From: Schizochytrium sp. TIO01 | Lineage: Eukaryota; Sar; Bigyra; Thraustochytrida; Thraustochytriidae | DNA: 64,000 nucleotides | NCBI GenBank assembly: GCA_004764695.1 | Contig: SMSO01000032.1 | Location: 1,758,501-1,822,500, forward strand | Direction of reading: 5' to 3' | In this document: positions 1 through 10,344 of the stretch, in pieces | Layout of the letters: each line of letters begins with the position of its first letter | How positions within the stretch are numbered: position 1 is the first letter of the stretch | Program-made: the position numbers and the translations under genes | The notes under the pieces: generated by a model | Database searches by the model: none | Seen by the model: the letters and a program-made list of their open reading frames with translations, nothing else | Told to the model about the DNA's origin: nothing

Positions 1-1454
1 AACAAGCAAGCAGACCGTCTGCTATGAAAAATGGTATAGATTGAGCTCTGATATGAGAATTGGATTGGAACTCAATCGCGGTATGTTTCCAAGGATGATG
101 ACTTTGTGTTGATAGATTGATTGATTGCTCGATCGATTGAGTAAAATGCGTGTGCACGCGCCCCCAGCTCTCTCTCTCTCTCTTTTCTCTCTCTCTCTTT
201 TCCTTACTTATCCTCTTTCTCTCTATATTTTTCACGGGAGTGGAAAATGAGGTGCTCAACAGGACTTGCCTGGTGGATCGTCTCGTACTGTGATGCAACT
301 GGTGTCGTATAGCGTTTGTGCCGGTGATCGTGATTGGTTTGAGGATCAGGTAACCTCTGTGATGCAGGAGAAAGGGGTCCTTGGTTGCTTGATGCACGTG
401 GTACGTACTAGTATTTACGTACCTACTAGTATTACCACACAAAGAAAATGAGAGACAGCAATTGAGCAAACGAGCAAACAGTTGCGAGCTAGGTAGTTTG
501 ATTGATAAAAGAGGTACATCTTAAATCAAACACGTAGAATTAATGCCTAAAGCACCTACGGTATTCACTCACTGACGGCTTTACCAAAACAAACTTACTA
601 GAGAGACCTTCGCTCTATCATCATCACTTCAATATCCGTGCCCTCGTTGTTCGGTATGAACTGCACCCCCAATCTGCTTTCAGTTAGGCCTATTTGCTAT
701 GTGGGCACCGACTCATCAACCTTAGTCGATAGCAGCACATAAATTAGAGTGGAAGAAGGCGTGTAAAAGTAAAAGACTCCGAGGAACCTCGGGCGCTGCA
801 CACGCCCACTATCGAGACCAGGTCGGCGCGCGCTCGAAACAGGAGCGTTTCGATTGAGCCGTAGACAACAAACAGATCATGGTCCAGCTTGAGAAAGTGG
901 CTACCTACGTTGCTGCCACTGCCTCGACTCTTTGTTCGAGCTGCGAGTCGATTTTCTGGCCATACCAGGATCTGCTGCAAGTTTGGATCCTGCAGAAGGC
1001 AAACAAACAAAGCAAACCACGTTCAAAGCAAAGGCTCTGCCTGCTTGTAAAACCCGACACATGGCACACGAAAGAAGGCTGCGTGTGCTCCTTTGTCTTG
1101 AAAACAGCTCAGCCACTGGCCTTACCTCGAAACCGAGGCCGGGCTTGGGTGTCCCGAAGGCACTCTGATTCGTTCAGGCTTGGGTACTTGAGGAGGAAAC
1201 TCTTGCAGGCGCGTGCAAGTTAAACATGTGCTCCGATACCATATATAATATAATCTACGGGTGTGCACCAATATACGCGCTGTCTCTGACTCCGTGTTGC
1301 CGTGGAAGCAGTCCTGCCGAGACTAGCAGCTTAGGTGTAGCTGCATATTGGCATATTGCACGACCAGGCGAAGAATCGGCGATGGACCACCTTGGCCTTG
1401 GCCTTTACTTGGGCTGTGGCCATCGAGATGTTATCGCGACCACCTCTTCTAATA

Positions 1455-1486
<32 letters not shown>

Positions 1487-1510
1487 GCATGAATGAATGA
1501 ATGAATGAAA
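1455..1510. repeat. CTTG then GAAT tetranucleotide runs
   Basis: A run of about eight CTTG units, with one base change near its end, passes directly into about five GAAT/ATGA units. This is ordinary microsatellite DNA outside any supported gene. Confidence 0.9.
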
Positions 1511-2131
1511 GAATGGATGCAGTTTATGACGTGATGTGGGTCCGCCGAGAAGGTGTGCACTAAGTGAGCAATCACCACGCTCGGATGCAAGGTTCCCGAT
1601 TTCCAAGGGTGCCACGCTTGATTCAGGCTGCTGCAAACTGCAGAACTTAGTCGAGGCAGCTCTGGGCAGTAGACCGTCATGCAGCAGACCGTGCCGCGTG
1701 CTGGCAGAGGTCTGAGTAGGCACCTGCTGCTGACTGGGTGTTGATAGTCCTATGCTTTTCCGAGTGCTTTTCCAGTGCTTTCTCTCTTCGTTATTTTTAG
1801 TATGAGAGTTATCAGAGCTCGAAAATGTTAACCATCCTTCGAAACGAAAGCACCGCCATGGGAATACTAAGCCGCTTTCAAAATGATACGACACCACAAG
1901 GTCTCCGAAATATGCCACTATTGTTTGGCAGCGTGGCGATCTCTCTGGTGCGAAGCCATTTAGCTGCGATATGTATTCTAAACTTATCGGTCGTGCCCCC
2001 GTCTTTCCTGTATCCTTGTTCTATTACACCAACAAAAAGAAGAAGAAGAAGACAATATGTTGGCACTGATGCATGCGCAAGTAAGCGGGGTAGTGCTACC
2101 TAGCTTTATTTCTCTATTTCCATTTGCTTAG

Positions 2132-2362
2132 TTATTCATTTATTCATTTATTCATTTATTCATTTATTCATTTATTCATTTATTTATTTATTCATTTATT
2201 CATTTATTCATTTATTCATTTATTCATTTATTCATTTATTCATTTATTCATTTATTCATTTATTCATTTATTCATTTATTCATTTATTCATTTATTCATT
2301 TATTCATTTATTCATTTATTCATTTATTCACTTATTCATTTATTCATTTATTCATTTATTCA
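2132..2362. repeat. 8-bp tandem repeat array (TTATTCAT unit)
   Basis: About 29 near-perfect tandem copies of an 8-base unit, TTATTCAT in one phase, with isolated changes near 2185 and 2331. Because the unit contains no stop codon in one frame, the array reads as a repeated Ser-Phe-Ile-His-Leu-Phe-Ile-Tyr peptide. That is a by-product of the repeat and not evidence of a gene. Confidence 0.95.
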
Positions 2363-2585
2363 CTGTTTTGTTATTACCCAAACTCTACTGAGAGTATGAG
2401 GATCGCTTTTATCAGCACCACTATTGCGGTCTGCCGTCGTTGGACCCAACGGCCATCCCAGAAGCGCTCAGTCAACAACTAACTGCCTTTCTTGGGACTG
2501 CGTTTCGGCCTCTGCAATGAACCCCAATCAGTCTTATCGCTGCTACAACCGCCCTCGGGCTCGTTGCTCTCGACCTCGTTGCTGT

Positions 2586-2635
2586 AGTATGTATGTATGC
2601 ATGTATGCATGTATGCATGTATGTATGTATGTATG
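2586..2635. repeat. GTAT/GCAT tetranucleotide run
   Basis: Tandem GTAT units interspersed with GCAT. A second shorter GTAT run lies at about 2862-2885. Both are in non-coding DNA. Confidence 0.9.
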
Positions 2636-3913
2636 CCACGCAACTGTTGATGTGTCTGTCTTGAACCAGCCTAAATCTAACGCTTTTCGACACACACAGA
2701 GGGAGAGAGAGACAGCCTAACGACCTGTGGATGCTAACCCGAAGTCCACTCCACGTCTGAGACTCGAGCAGAAAGAAACAAGCTCCAGCCAAGTCAGTTG
2801 ATTGGCATCCTTCCGCAGACAGGACTCGCGAGGGCTGTTTGTCGCCAGGAGGTCCAAGAGGTGTATGTATGTATGTATGTATGTAAATCTATGTATATCA
2901 ATCAGCTCATCCCCAGTGGTCGATGGGCCAGTCCATGCCCGATTGATTCTTCAGCCGCAGGTGTAATGTAATTGGCGGCAAGCAATCAGTCCATCGCTCG
3001 ATCAGGGAGTGGAGGAGGAATCGATGAACTAATGAATGAACGGATTAAGCGTTGACTCGTTCTGAGTTTGTTCACTCCATCAATTGAAGTCCAAATAACC
3101 GGAGTCTTTCAGGATGTTGACCAACTACCGGTCGCCGTGTTTTCATTGCCCCTGCGTATTTTATTTGGGTCGCGTAGATGCACGGTAGGGAGTGCTAGAG
3201 GGCTATCTGAGAATTTGCAATAAAATACCGTTCTAAAAGCGTGCGATGGTTAGACTCCCGCCCCATTATCGAGGCTCCTAGGACTTGGGTAGATCGATGG
3301 TAAGGTATGAGCCTAGCGGCAGAAGCTATTGAAACATAGGGCACCTCGTTGGAGTCTCGTGCTTCGAGGCGAAGCCCGACAAAGCCTAACTAGAGGCACC
3401 TGCTCGTGGTGCTGCGGCCGAAGCTGGCCTCGAGCCAAGCAGGAGGTCCTGGCTGCGTGTCGTAGCCGTAATTGAAAGGTTTCAGGTGATTTGTACGGCG
3501 TGTAAACAAACATTCTGATCAGCTCGAAGCAGCTGGCGTGCTGGCTTTGCGTGCTCTGGGTTTTGCTAGTTTGCTTACTTGCTAATCTAACCTCTTGCTG
3601 CGAAGAGAGTGGATTATAAACGAGAACATATCTCCGCCAAGCCCAAGGTTCTTTTTGCTAACGCGTTAAGCTGCTTACGTTTCTCAGAGACTAGTAAGCT
3701 GGTGAAGACAAACTAGTCTGTCAGCGCTACTTACGACAGAAGCTTCTCAAGATTTAGGCTCTTTGGTGATCAAAGAGTTCTTTCGTTGGCATTTGGAAAC
3801 AAACATACTTCGAAGTTGAAACCTTAGATAAGGGTCAGAAACCAGGGATACTCTTGGATAACTTTGAAAGAATACTTCGAGCTCAAGAACGTAGGTCACA
3901 AGAGGACTCAACC

Positions 3914-6043
3914 ATGACGACGACGGCCCCAACCTCCTCGCGGGCCCTCTATGGTGTTGGTGCTACAGCCCCGCCTTACTTACCAACAGAGTACCTCAAA
4001 TCCCCGCGCGCGAGACTTGGTACCGCCACAGTGGGTTCACCCTCGACTAGGTATTCAATGAGATCTCCATCGTATGGTCAGCCGATCTCATCAGGAAACC
4101 GTATCACGTCATCTTCGAGATCTTCAAGATCTACAACGCCAACACGGACGGCCAATGATGTTAAGCCTCCAAGTGCCCCTGAAGCACCGCGTGACTCAGG
4201 AAACGCATCATCGCCGCATGGAGTTGAATACAATGCAGGCGCACCGGAAGCCAGTACTGAGTATATTGTGGATAAGAAGGGTGGCCAAACCTACATCAAG
4301 GGCCGTCTACTTGGTAAAGGCGGATTTGCGCGCTGCTATAAGTTTAAGCATGTTTCGAGTAAACATGTATGTGCAGGCAAATGTGTTGAGAAATCTTCGT
4401 TGAAGAAGGAGAGAGCTCGACGCAAGCTTTTGAGCGAGATCAAGATCCACCGATCTTTGTCCCATACCAATGTCGTGAGATTTGAACACTTTTTCGAAGA
4501 CAAGCACTTTGTGTATATTCTTCTTGAATACTGCAACAATCAAACACTGATGGAACTTGTCAAGCGTAAACGGCGATTGAGTGAAACTCATGCGCGCACA
4601 GTCATGCTGCAACTACTCGATGGCGTGGAGTATTTGCATAGTGTTAATGTCATTCATCGAGACTTGAAGCTCGGTAACATCTTTCTCACGGATGGCTTAC
4701 AAGTCCGCATTGGTGACTTCGGTCTTGCAGCCCGTCTCGACCATAAGGATGAAAAGAAAAAGACCATGTGTGGTACACCGAACTACTTGGCGCCAGAAAT
4801 TCTTGATGGGTCTTTAGGACACAGCTTTGAAGTAGATATTTGGTCTCTTGGCGTCATTCTCTACACGATGCTCGTCGGCAAGCCACCTTTCGAAACCAAA
4901 AACGTTAAACAAACTTACAAGCGAATTCAGGCGAACCTGTATACCTTTCCTAGTGAGATTCCGCTTACTGCAGAGGCTAAAGACCTGGTTCGAGGAATTC
5001 TCAACAAGGATCCAAAAATGCGCCCTTCCTTGGCCAAAATTCGTGCGCATCCCTTTTTTGCAGGATACGTTCTCTCTCAGGCATCACCATCTGCGGGTAT
5101 CCACGCTGTAAGAGAGGATAAAGAGAACGCAGCTCTCCCAGGTAACCGTGTGGCGGCAAGTTTGCCAGCGTCAGCATCACCTCGGGCTTCCGAATTTGGC
5201 CTTGGCCCATCCTATCCGAAGTCCAGTAGCGCTCCTTCTGCTGCAAGACAGTCACCACTCGATGCACGCAAGCTTACTCCGTCCAGTAAGCAGCCGAGTA
5301 GTTCTTGGCGTTCTCCCACAGGCTACACTTCGAGTCCTTCACCAAGCCCAAATCCAAAGTCAGGTTCTGATGACTCCGTCCCGCTCGTTGTACAAAAGTG
5401 GGTTGATTATACCTCAAAATATGGTCTTGGTTACATTCTTCAGGGAGGTCTTGTTGGTGTTTACTTTAATGACGCTACTAAACTAATTGTGGCGCCTAAT
5501 CGCTATGATTTTCAGTACTACGAACGCGGGTCGCCAAAGTTCGCAGCTCATAATCTTGAGGTCTACCCCGAGGCGCTTCACAAGAAAGTCACACTAGTGA
5601 AGCACTTTCGTAATTATCTTGAAAACGATCAGGAAGGAAAGGATCCGGATGCCGTAAGTACGACTGCAGCAGCAGAGGCCATGGCAGCTTCTGCAAATGG
5701 TCGTAGTGTAAATCGTTACTTGGCAGAATTTGATGATCCCTCCGTGCAACTCCCTTTCGTGAAGAAATGGGTACGCACGCGACATGCCATCTTTTTTCGC
5801 CTCTCGAACCGTACAGTGCAGGTCGCCTTTTTTGATGATACTCAGATCCTCCTCTCTGCACAGGCAAAAAGACTTACATATTTTGATAAATCTCGCACTG
5901 CGCATACGCTTCCCATTGAAGATGCTAAGCAGGATCCTGAAATTTCAAAGCGCTTGCGTTACACAAAGGATGTTCTTCACAGGCTTATTGCAAGCTCAAC
6001 GTCACCGCCAGCCCCTTCCTCGGCCAAGAAGTCTTCACCTTGA
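3914..6043 (+). CDS. PLK: Polo-like serine/threonine kinase with two polo boxes
   Basis: Mitotic kinase of the PLK1-3 type, expected at centrosomes or basal bodies, kinetochores and midzone. From the ATG at 3914 (context ACCATGA) the protein has 709 residues. The frame is open back to a TTG at 3854, which I do not accept as a start. A disordered Ser/Pro-rich head of about 120 residues is followed by the kinase domain: glycine loop GKGGFARC (134-141), catalytic K156, HRD 248-250, DFG 268-270 and an activation loop KKKTMCGTPN with T284 at the PLK1 T210 position. A Ser/Pro-rich linker leads to polo box 1 (tryptophan W496, equivalent to PLK1 W414) and polo box 2 (from about W619). In polo box 2 the His-Thr-Lys that grips phosphopeptides in PLK1 is Asp642-Thr-Gln644. 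Human PLK1 has 603 residues; the extra length is the head and linker. Confidence 0.96.
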   Translation: MTTTAPTSSRALYGVGATAPPYLPTEYLKSPRARLGTATVGSPSTRYSMRSPSYGQPISSGNRITSSSRSSRSTTPTRTANDVKPPSAPEAPRDSGNASSPHGVEYNAGAPEASTEYIVDKKGGQTYIKGRLLGKGGFARCYKFKHVSSKHVCAGKCVEKSSLKKERARRKLLSEIKIHRSLSHTNVVRFEHFFEDKHFVYILLEYCNNQTLMELVKRKRRLSETHARTVMLQLLDGVEYLHSVNVIHRDLKLGNIFLTDGLQVRIGDFGLAARLDHKDEKKKTMCGTPNYLAPEILDGSLGHSFEVDIWSLGVILYTMLVGKPPFETKNVKQTYKRIQANLYTFPSEIPLTAEAKDLVRGILNKDPKMRPSLAKIRAHPFFAGYVLSQASPSAGIHAVREDKENAALPGNRVAASLPASASPRASEFGLGPSYPKSSSAPSAARQSPLDARKLTPSSKQPSSSWRSPTGYTSSPSPSPNPKSGSDDSVPLVVQKWVDYTSKYGLGYILQGGLVGVYFNDATKLIVAPNRYDFQYYERGSPKFAAHNLEVYPEALHKKVTLVKHFRNYLENDQEGKDPDAVSTTAAAEAMAASANGRSVNRYLAEFDDPSVQLPFVKKWVRTRHAIFFRLSNRTVQVAFFDDTQILLSAQAKRLTYFDKSRTAHTLPIEDAKQDPEISKRLRYTKDVLHRLIASSTSPPAPSSAKKSSP

Positions 6044-7770
6044 TGCAGGAACTTGATACAAATATTCACAAGCCTGCGGAAGGAATAAAAACATACTGCA
6101 GAGCTGCCGTAATGATTCGACCACGCGTCCCAGAATTTCATAGCGGGGGTCAAAATACTTCTCTTTTGAGTCCATAGAGAGGACGCAAGAACGAAAAGAA
6201 ACAAGGAATAAACAAAAACACTTGCAAGCTAGTGAACAGACTTAGTTATTTCGAGATTGAATGAACATTGAATGGACAAATGTGCTCTCTGACAAGGAGT
6301 CTGCCAACAAGAGAAGAACCAAAGCGTAATTTGCCTCGAGCTCCCTCTTTTCTTTAAAAGCGCGATTCACCATACATCCGCATGTGTCCCATACATCCAT
6401 TACCAAATACATGTTTGATCTCCCTTGTAAACAGTCGATTACTATATCTATCGTTGTCTAAAATCCATAAATAAATCTACCTAGTACCTATGAAATCGAT
6501 CCTCTTAGTGTTCATTCGCACCCTCGACTGCCACATATTCTTGACTAACCCTCGCGAGCTTGGACCATGCTTGATCTCTTCTTCGTTGGTGGACGACTAC
6601 GTGAACAGAATCTGAAGAACGGTCCTAGCCTTCCTCCAGAACCTTTGTTGCTGTGTGTGTATATACTTCTACTGCTCCCAATATTAATTACAATCGATAA
6701 GGTTTGTGTCACCTCTAAAGTACAGGTACCATAACTCTCCCATTGAGGTGTCCCACCATCTTGAGCTGTAGCAACACGATTCATTCTGCATGCGTGACTA
6801 ACGTGGTGGGTCTCTTTTGGTTTGCCCGCAACGCCGTCATCAAAGTCGTTGACTGTGTTCTCACCTTGAGCTTGAGCTTGAAAGGAAAAGGTCACTATTT
6901 CTTTAGCTACTACACAGATAATTGCTATGCTACTACACCAGCAAGCCTCTTTGTTGTTCCAACAATCAGCAAAATCCAAGCCCGCCGAAGAAGGCCGCAC
7001 ACAGAACTTGAGCAGGCAGACACTGCCCCGGAGGCAGTATAACTAACAGCTTGGACTCCATCAGCAGCCGGTGCTCAAACTCCTCAAAGCCCTAGTTCTT
7101 CAAGTGCATGAAGAAAAAGAACAATCCAATGCTTCAGATTTTGATTATTACGCGTGTCAAACTTCGTCTTAGCGAACTTGAGGGAAAGAAGAATAGTCCT
7201 TGGGGCCACCTTACCGCCCTCTACCATTTACTCATAGAAGACTCCGGCTGGCGTTCGCGTTCTTTTCCGTGACGTCGACGACTGCTTGCCCTGCCTTGCG
7301 TTCTTTCTGTTCTCTGCGGAAGCCAGGACTGTCTTTGTGAGGCTTGTATTGATTGCTCTATAATCTGTTATTAGACTATAGGGAGTCAAAGTGGAGCAAA
7401 TACTGACACACAATGTAATAAAATTGTGTACAAGTGAAGTATAGTGAGTGAGAGTAAAGAAGAAAACATCCTTCTGTTGTCTTACATATAATTAAGGCGA
7501 GTCCTCCAGAGAGCGCAAAATCGGAGCTGCGCGACGCCGCCAGCGAGGGGCCGCCAGCCGCAGAGTCACCGTAGGGCCCGCCACGGCCGAAAAGGAGCGC
7601 TCTATCTACATCAGATTGTGAAGAGACATTCACCGCTGACCGCTAATCCAGTCTGCAGATCGGGCGGATCGAACGAGCGAGTAGGCCGCAAGTTGAGGAA
7701 ATCTCCACAAATAGAACGACGGAGAGCGCCGCTGAGAGCGCCTTGCGCCGCAAACACTTTCGAGAATAAA
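6044..7770. other. Intergenic, no supported gene
   Basis: This is the 3' flank of the polo kinase and the 5' flank of the ATG8-domain gene. A 99-codon ORF at 6743-7042 has no recognisable features and overlaps an equally long ORF on the other strand, so I treat it as chance. No RNA gene or repeat of note was seen. Confidence 0.5.
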
Positions 7771-10062
7771 ATGGATGATATGAATAGCACGACGGAGCCA
7801 GAGTTTAACTCACGCGAATCAACGATGTGCGACGCAGCGCGAAGAATTCGCGCCAAGAACCCAGGCAGAATTCCTATCATCTGTCAGGCAGATGTAGATA
7901 AAGGCCTGCCCGGATGGCGCACCAAGCGCACCAAGTTTCTTGTGTCAGAGAAACTCAATGTAAGCCAGTTTAGACGGTTCGTGAGATCGAATCTGGTGAA
8001 TAGCGAAGCATCCAGTGCCGCAGACGGTAGGGTTAAACCGCCAAAGGTGCAGCTGTATCTGGAGAGCGGAGCGGAACTCACGGAGGATCTCATGAACATC
8101 ACAGATCTTGATAACCTTTACAGAGATGATGATGGGTTTCTTTACCTTACCTACATTACAAAATTATCGTCAAAAATGGACGTGGTGGTCTTTCCCGATG
8201 ACGATCCTGAGGAGTCTAAAAAGGAATCTACTGATGCACTCCTAACTGCTAACGGCGCAGCTCCTGTCTCGTCAATGGAAGACTCCTCAAAACAAAATCA
8301 CACAAGTTTGTCTCAAGCAGCGATGTCAAAAGATCAAGTTATTGCTAGCAACGAGCAAAATCTCTCAGTAGGATTGAAGGAGTCGCTAGGAACAGGTAGT
8401 CACGGAAACAGCGAGCCCAAAGGTGCTATTGGGAAACCTCCTCCGTACGCCTCAGTCGTGAAAAATGGATCAGTCGAAGGCACTGTCTCTTCTCCAGTCG
8501 CTAGCATTGCTCCAGAGATAAGCCAACGATCTACCACGACAGACGGTGGGTCTGAACATGATAAATCTAGTGAGCTCGCATCGTCTAATACGGAAAGTAG
8601 CTTGGATGACACTTTGTCCTCTGCAAAGCCGTTAGCTGAACATTCGAGGGGTGTAGACGTCGCAGGACCTGCAGGAAGGGCTTTACTGCAAGGAATTGTA
8701 GATGATGCAATTGAAAAAACGTTGCAAGCGTCGCACTCCACATCTTCCTCGACAGGCGCATCAGTCCAACATTCTACAGAAAAGATGCAAGATGATGTTT
8801 CTCTTCAGCAACTGCATGAGGAGCAGCAATCTGATTATGCTCAAAGGATTAAACAACATTTAAAGCAGCGGCTCGTGGAGTGCCCTGCAACCGCTGATGA
8901 TGCCGATGACCTCTACAAGTCGCCCAAGAAGGTGCCTGTATCTATGCAACAAAGGTCATCTTTACCAGATCTTAACCTTAGTCAACCGCCCGGCGCGTCT
9001 GCGAGTAAGCTTTCACAGGTGCACACTACGCCAGGTAGCAGTCCGTCGTATGACGATGATAGTGACGGCGAAGAAGAGCTTATGATGGACGGTTTAAGCA
9101 GGCATCGCTCAAGTGACACTGCTGTTTCTTCTACTCTAGGCGACGCAGAAGGCAATGGTTTCACTGGATTTGTCTCTATGATTCTGAGTGATGACAGCAA
9201 AGCTACAACGGAAGCTGGTTCTGTTCAAGGCTGGAACACATCCTCACGGGAGAGCATGAATGACCTTTCTTCTGCCAGCCGTAGAATTGGCTTGAATGAG
9301 TCACATCGCCCTACCCCGATGCTTTTATCACACATGCGACAACAACATCTCCAGCACCAGCATCAACACCAGCAACAGCTTCAACAACAATACCAGCAAC
9401 AGCAGATGAACAACTATCGCCAAACCAACTACCCGCCATACCAAGAGCCGACGCAACCTGTACCGGCACTTCAGGCAAGTCAAGCCAGTATCCAAAACTA
9501 TCCGGGTCGGGCTGAAGGCTCTAGTATGTTACTACAACATGGTGCAACTCTCCCAAATTCAGGTACTGTTTCCTCTTCGGGTCGGATTTTGACAAACCCT
9601 CAACTTGCTGGCGGTCATGATGAATTCTATAATGAGCATAGGGAGGAGGATGAAGACGAAGACGCAGAGTGGATTGATGTTGATTCATCTGTGCAGACAG
9701 ATCTGTCGCAGCCATCATTAAAGGAAAAGGGAAAAGCATTTTTGCTTCGAAAGATGGAGGAGCTGGATTTACAAAATGTTGTCAATAAAGAAACTATTTC
9801 CTCGAGTGCTGCATCTCTCCGTCAATTAGCAGCTACACTCGTCCAGGGTGCGGCAAATTCCTTCGAGCTCGATCGTCGCGCTGTATTTGTTGGAACCGGT
9901 GCTTCAGGCCGTGGAGACCTTTGGGATCTACCATCAGTGGGGACAAACCAGTCTGCCCATGCAGGACAGGGGAACAGTAATGATGATGATGACAATGACG
10001 GTGACTGGACTTGTGTGAACTTCGACGGCGGCGATGAGTCCTTCGGCGCTCGGTTTCTGTAA
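7771..10062 (+). CDS. ATG8-fold domain fused to a long disordered tail with LIR-like motifs
   Basis: From the ATG at 7771 (AAAATGG; the frame extends back only to a GTG at 7618) the protein has 763 residues. Residues about 21-131 read as an ATG8/LC3/GABARAP ubiquitin-like domain: RIRAKNPGRIPIIC near the start, a KFLV strand, LNVSQFRRFVR, and a closing DDDGFLYLTY block. About 12 extra residues sit before the third strand. There is no C-terminal glycine after this block as in lipid-conjugated ATG8. Instead about 630 residues follow: Ser/Thr/Asp-rich, a Gln/His-rich stretch (about 523-560), a helical segment, and two W-x-x-V motifs in acidic context, W634-I-D-V and W746-T-C-V, the latter 18 residues from the end. 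These fit LC3-interacting regions. I infer an autophagy adaptor or scaffold, not a conjugated modifier. The product is not one I know by name. Confidence 0.82.
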   Translation: MDDMNSTTEPEFNSRESTMCDAARRIRAKNPGRIPIICQADVDKGLPGWRTKRTKFLVSEKLNVSQFRRFVRSNLVNSEASSAADGRVKPPKVQLYLESGAELTEDLMNITDLDNLYRDDDGFLYLTYITKLSSKMDVVVFPDDDPEESKKESTDALLTANGAAPVSSMEDSSKQNHTSLSQAAMSKDQVIASNEQNLSVGLKESLGTGSHGNSEPKGAIGKPPPYASVVKNGSVEGTVSSPVASIAPEISQRSTTTDGGSEHDKSSELASSNTESSLDDTLSSAKPLAEHSRGVDVAGPAGRALLQGIVDDAIEKTLQASHSTSSSTGASVQHSTEKMQDDVSLQQLHEEQQSDYAQRIKQHLKQRLVECPATADDADDLYKSPKKVPVSMQQRSSLPDLNLSQPPGASASKLSQVHTTPGSSPSYDDDSDGEEELMMDGLSRHRSSDTAVSSTLGDAEGNGFTGFVSMILSDDSKATTEAGSVQGWNTSSRESMNDLSSASRRIGLNESHRPTPMLLSHMRQQHLQHQHQHQQQLQQQYQQQQMNNYRQTNYPPYQEPTQPVPALQASQASIQNYPGRAEGSSMLLQHGATLPNSGTVSSSGRILTNPQLAGGHDEFYNEHREEDEDEDAEWIDVDSSVQTDLSQPSLKEKGKAFLLRKMEELDLQNVVNKETISSSAASLRQLAATLVQGAANSFELDRRAVFVGTGASGRGDLWDLPSVGTNQSAHAGQGNSNDDDDNDGDWTCVNFDGGDESFGARFL

Positions 10063-10344
10063 ACAAAGCTATCTGATAGTTGAATCTGTGCTGCATGTAC
10101 TAGTACCTTTACGAACTGGGCTGCTGTGCAGAATCAATATTCAAGTCCAGCAGAAAGATGTATGCTTATTCAGTCAGTGCTCCACATAAAATATCAATTT
10201 ATCTTTCTATAATATCCACTGGCTTCCGCGTCACTTCTTGAATTCTTCATATCAATGTGTTTGATGTCTTCGATGTATTGCAAATTTGAGGTAGAAACAT
10301 GGTACTCATGTTTGTAACGATTGTTTTTGTCTGCGCTCTTACGT

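Larger units (their letters stand above)
1..3913. other. Gene-poor, simple-repeat-rich region
   Basis: No convincing gene. The short ORFs here (for example 879-1223 on + and 1481-1918 on -) show no recognisable domain, overlap one another on both strands and look like chance. The stretch holds CT-rich DNA (about 168-230), CTTG and GAAT tetranucleotide runs (about 1455-1510), an 8-bp tandem array (about 2132-2362) and GTAT/GCAT runs (about 2586-2635 and 2862-2885). The last few hundred bases are probably the promoter and 5' leader of the polo-like kinase. Confidence 0.6.

Noticed and set aside
879-1223. 114-codon ORF starting at an ATG
   Set aside because: No domain, and it overlaps similar-length ORFs on both strands in simple-repeat DNA.
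2124-2399. 92-codon ORF with Ser-Phe-Ile-His-Leu-Phe-Ile-Tyr repeats
   Set aside because: It only translates the 8-bp tandem array and has no independent coding evidence.
3854-3913. Upstream in-frame TTG start for the polo kinase (likewise GTG/TTG starts at 7618, 12360, 21267, 24019, 27226, 58337, 60903 and 61828)
   Set aside because: Eukaryotic genes rarely start at TTG or GTG, and a well-placed ATG follows in each case, several with good context or a signal peptide.
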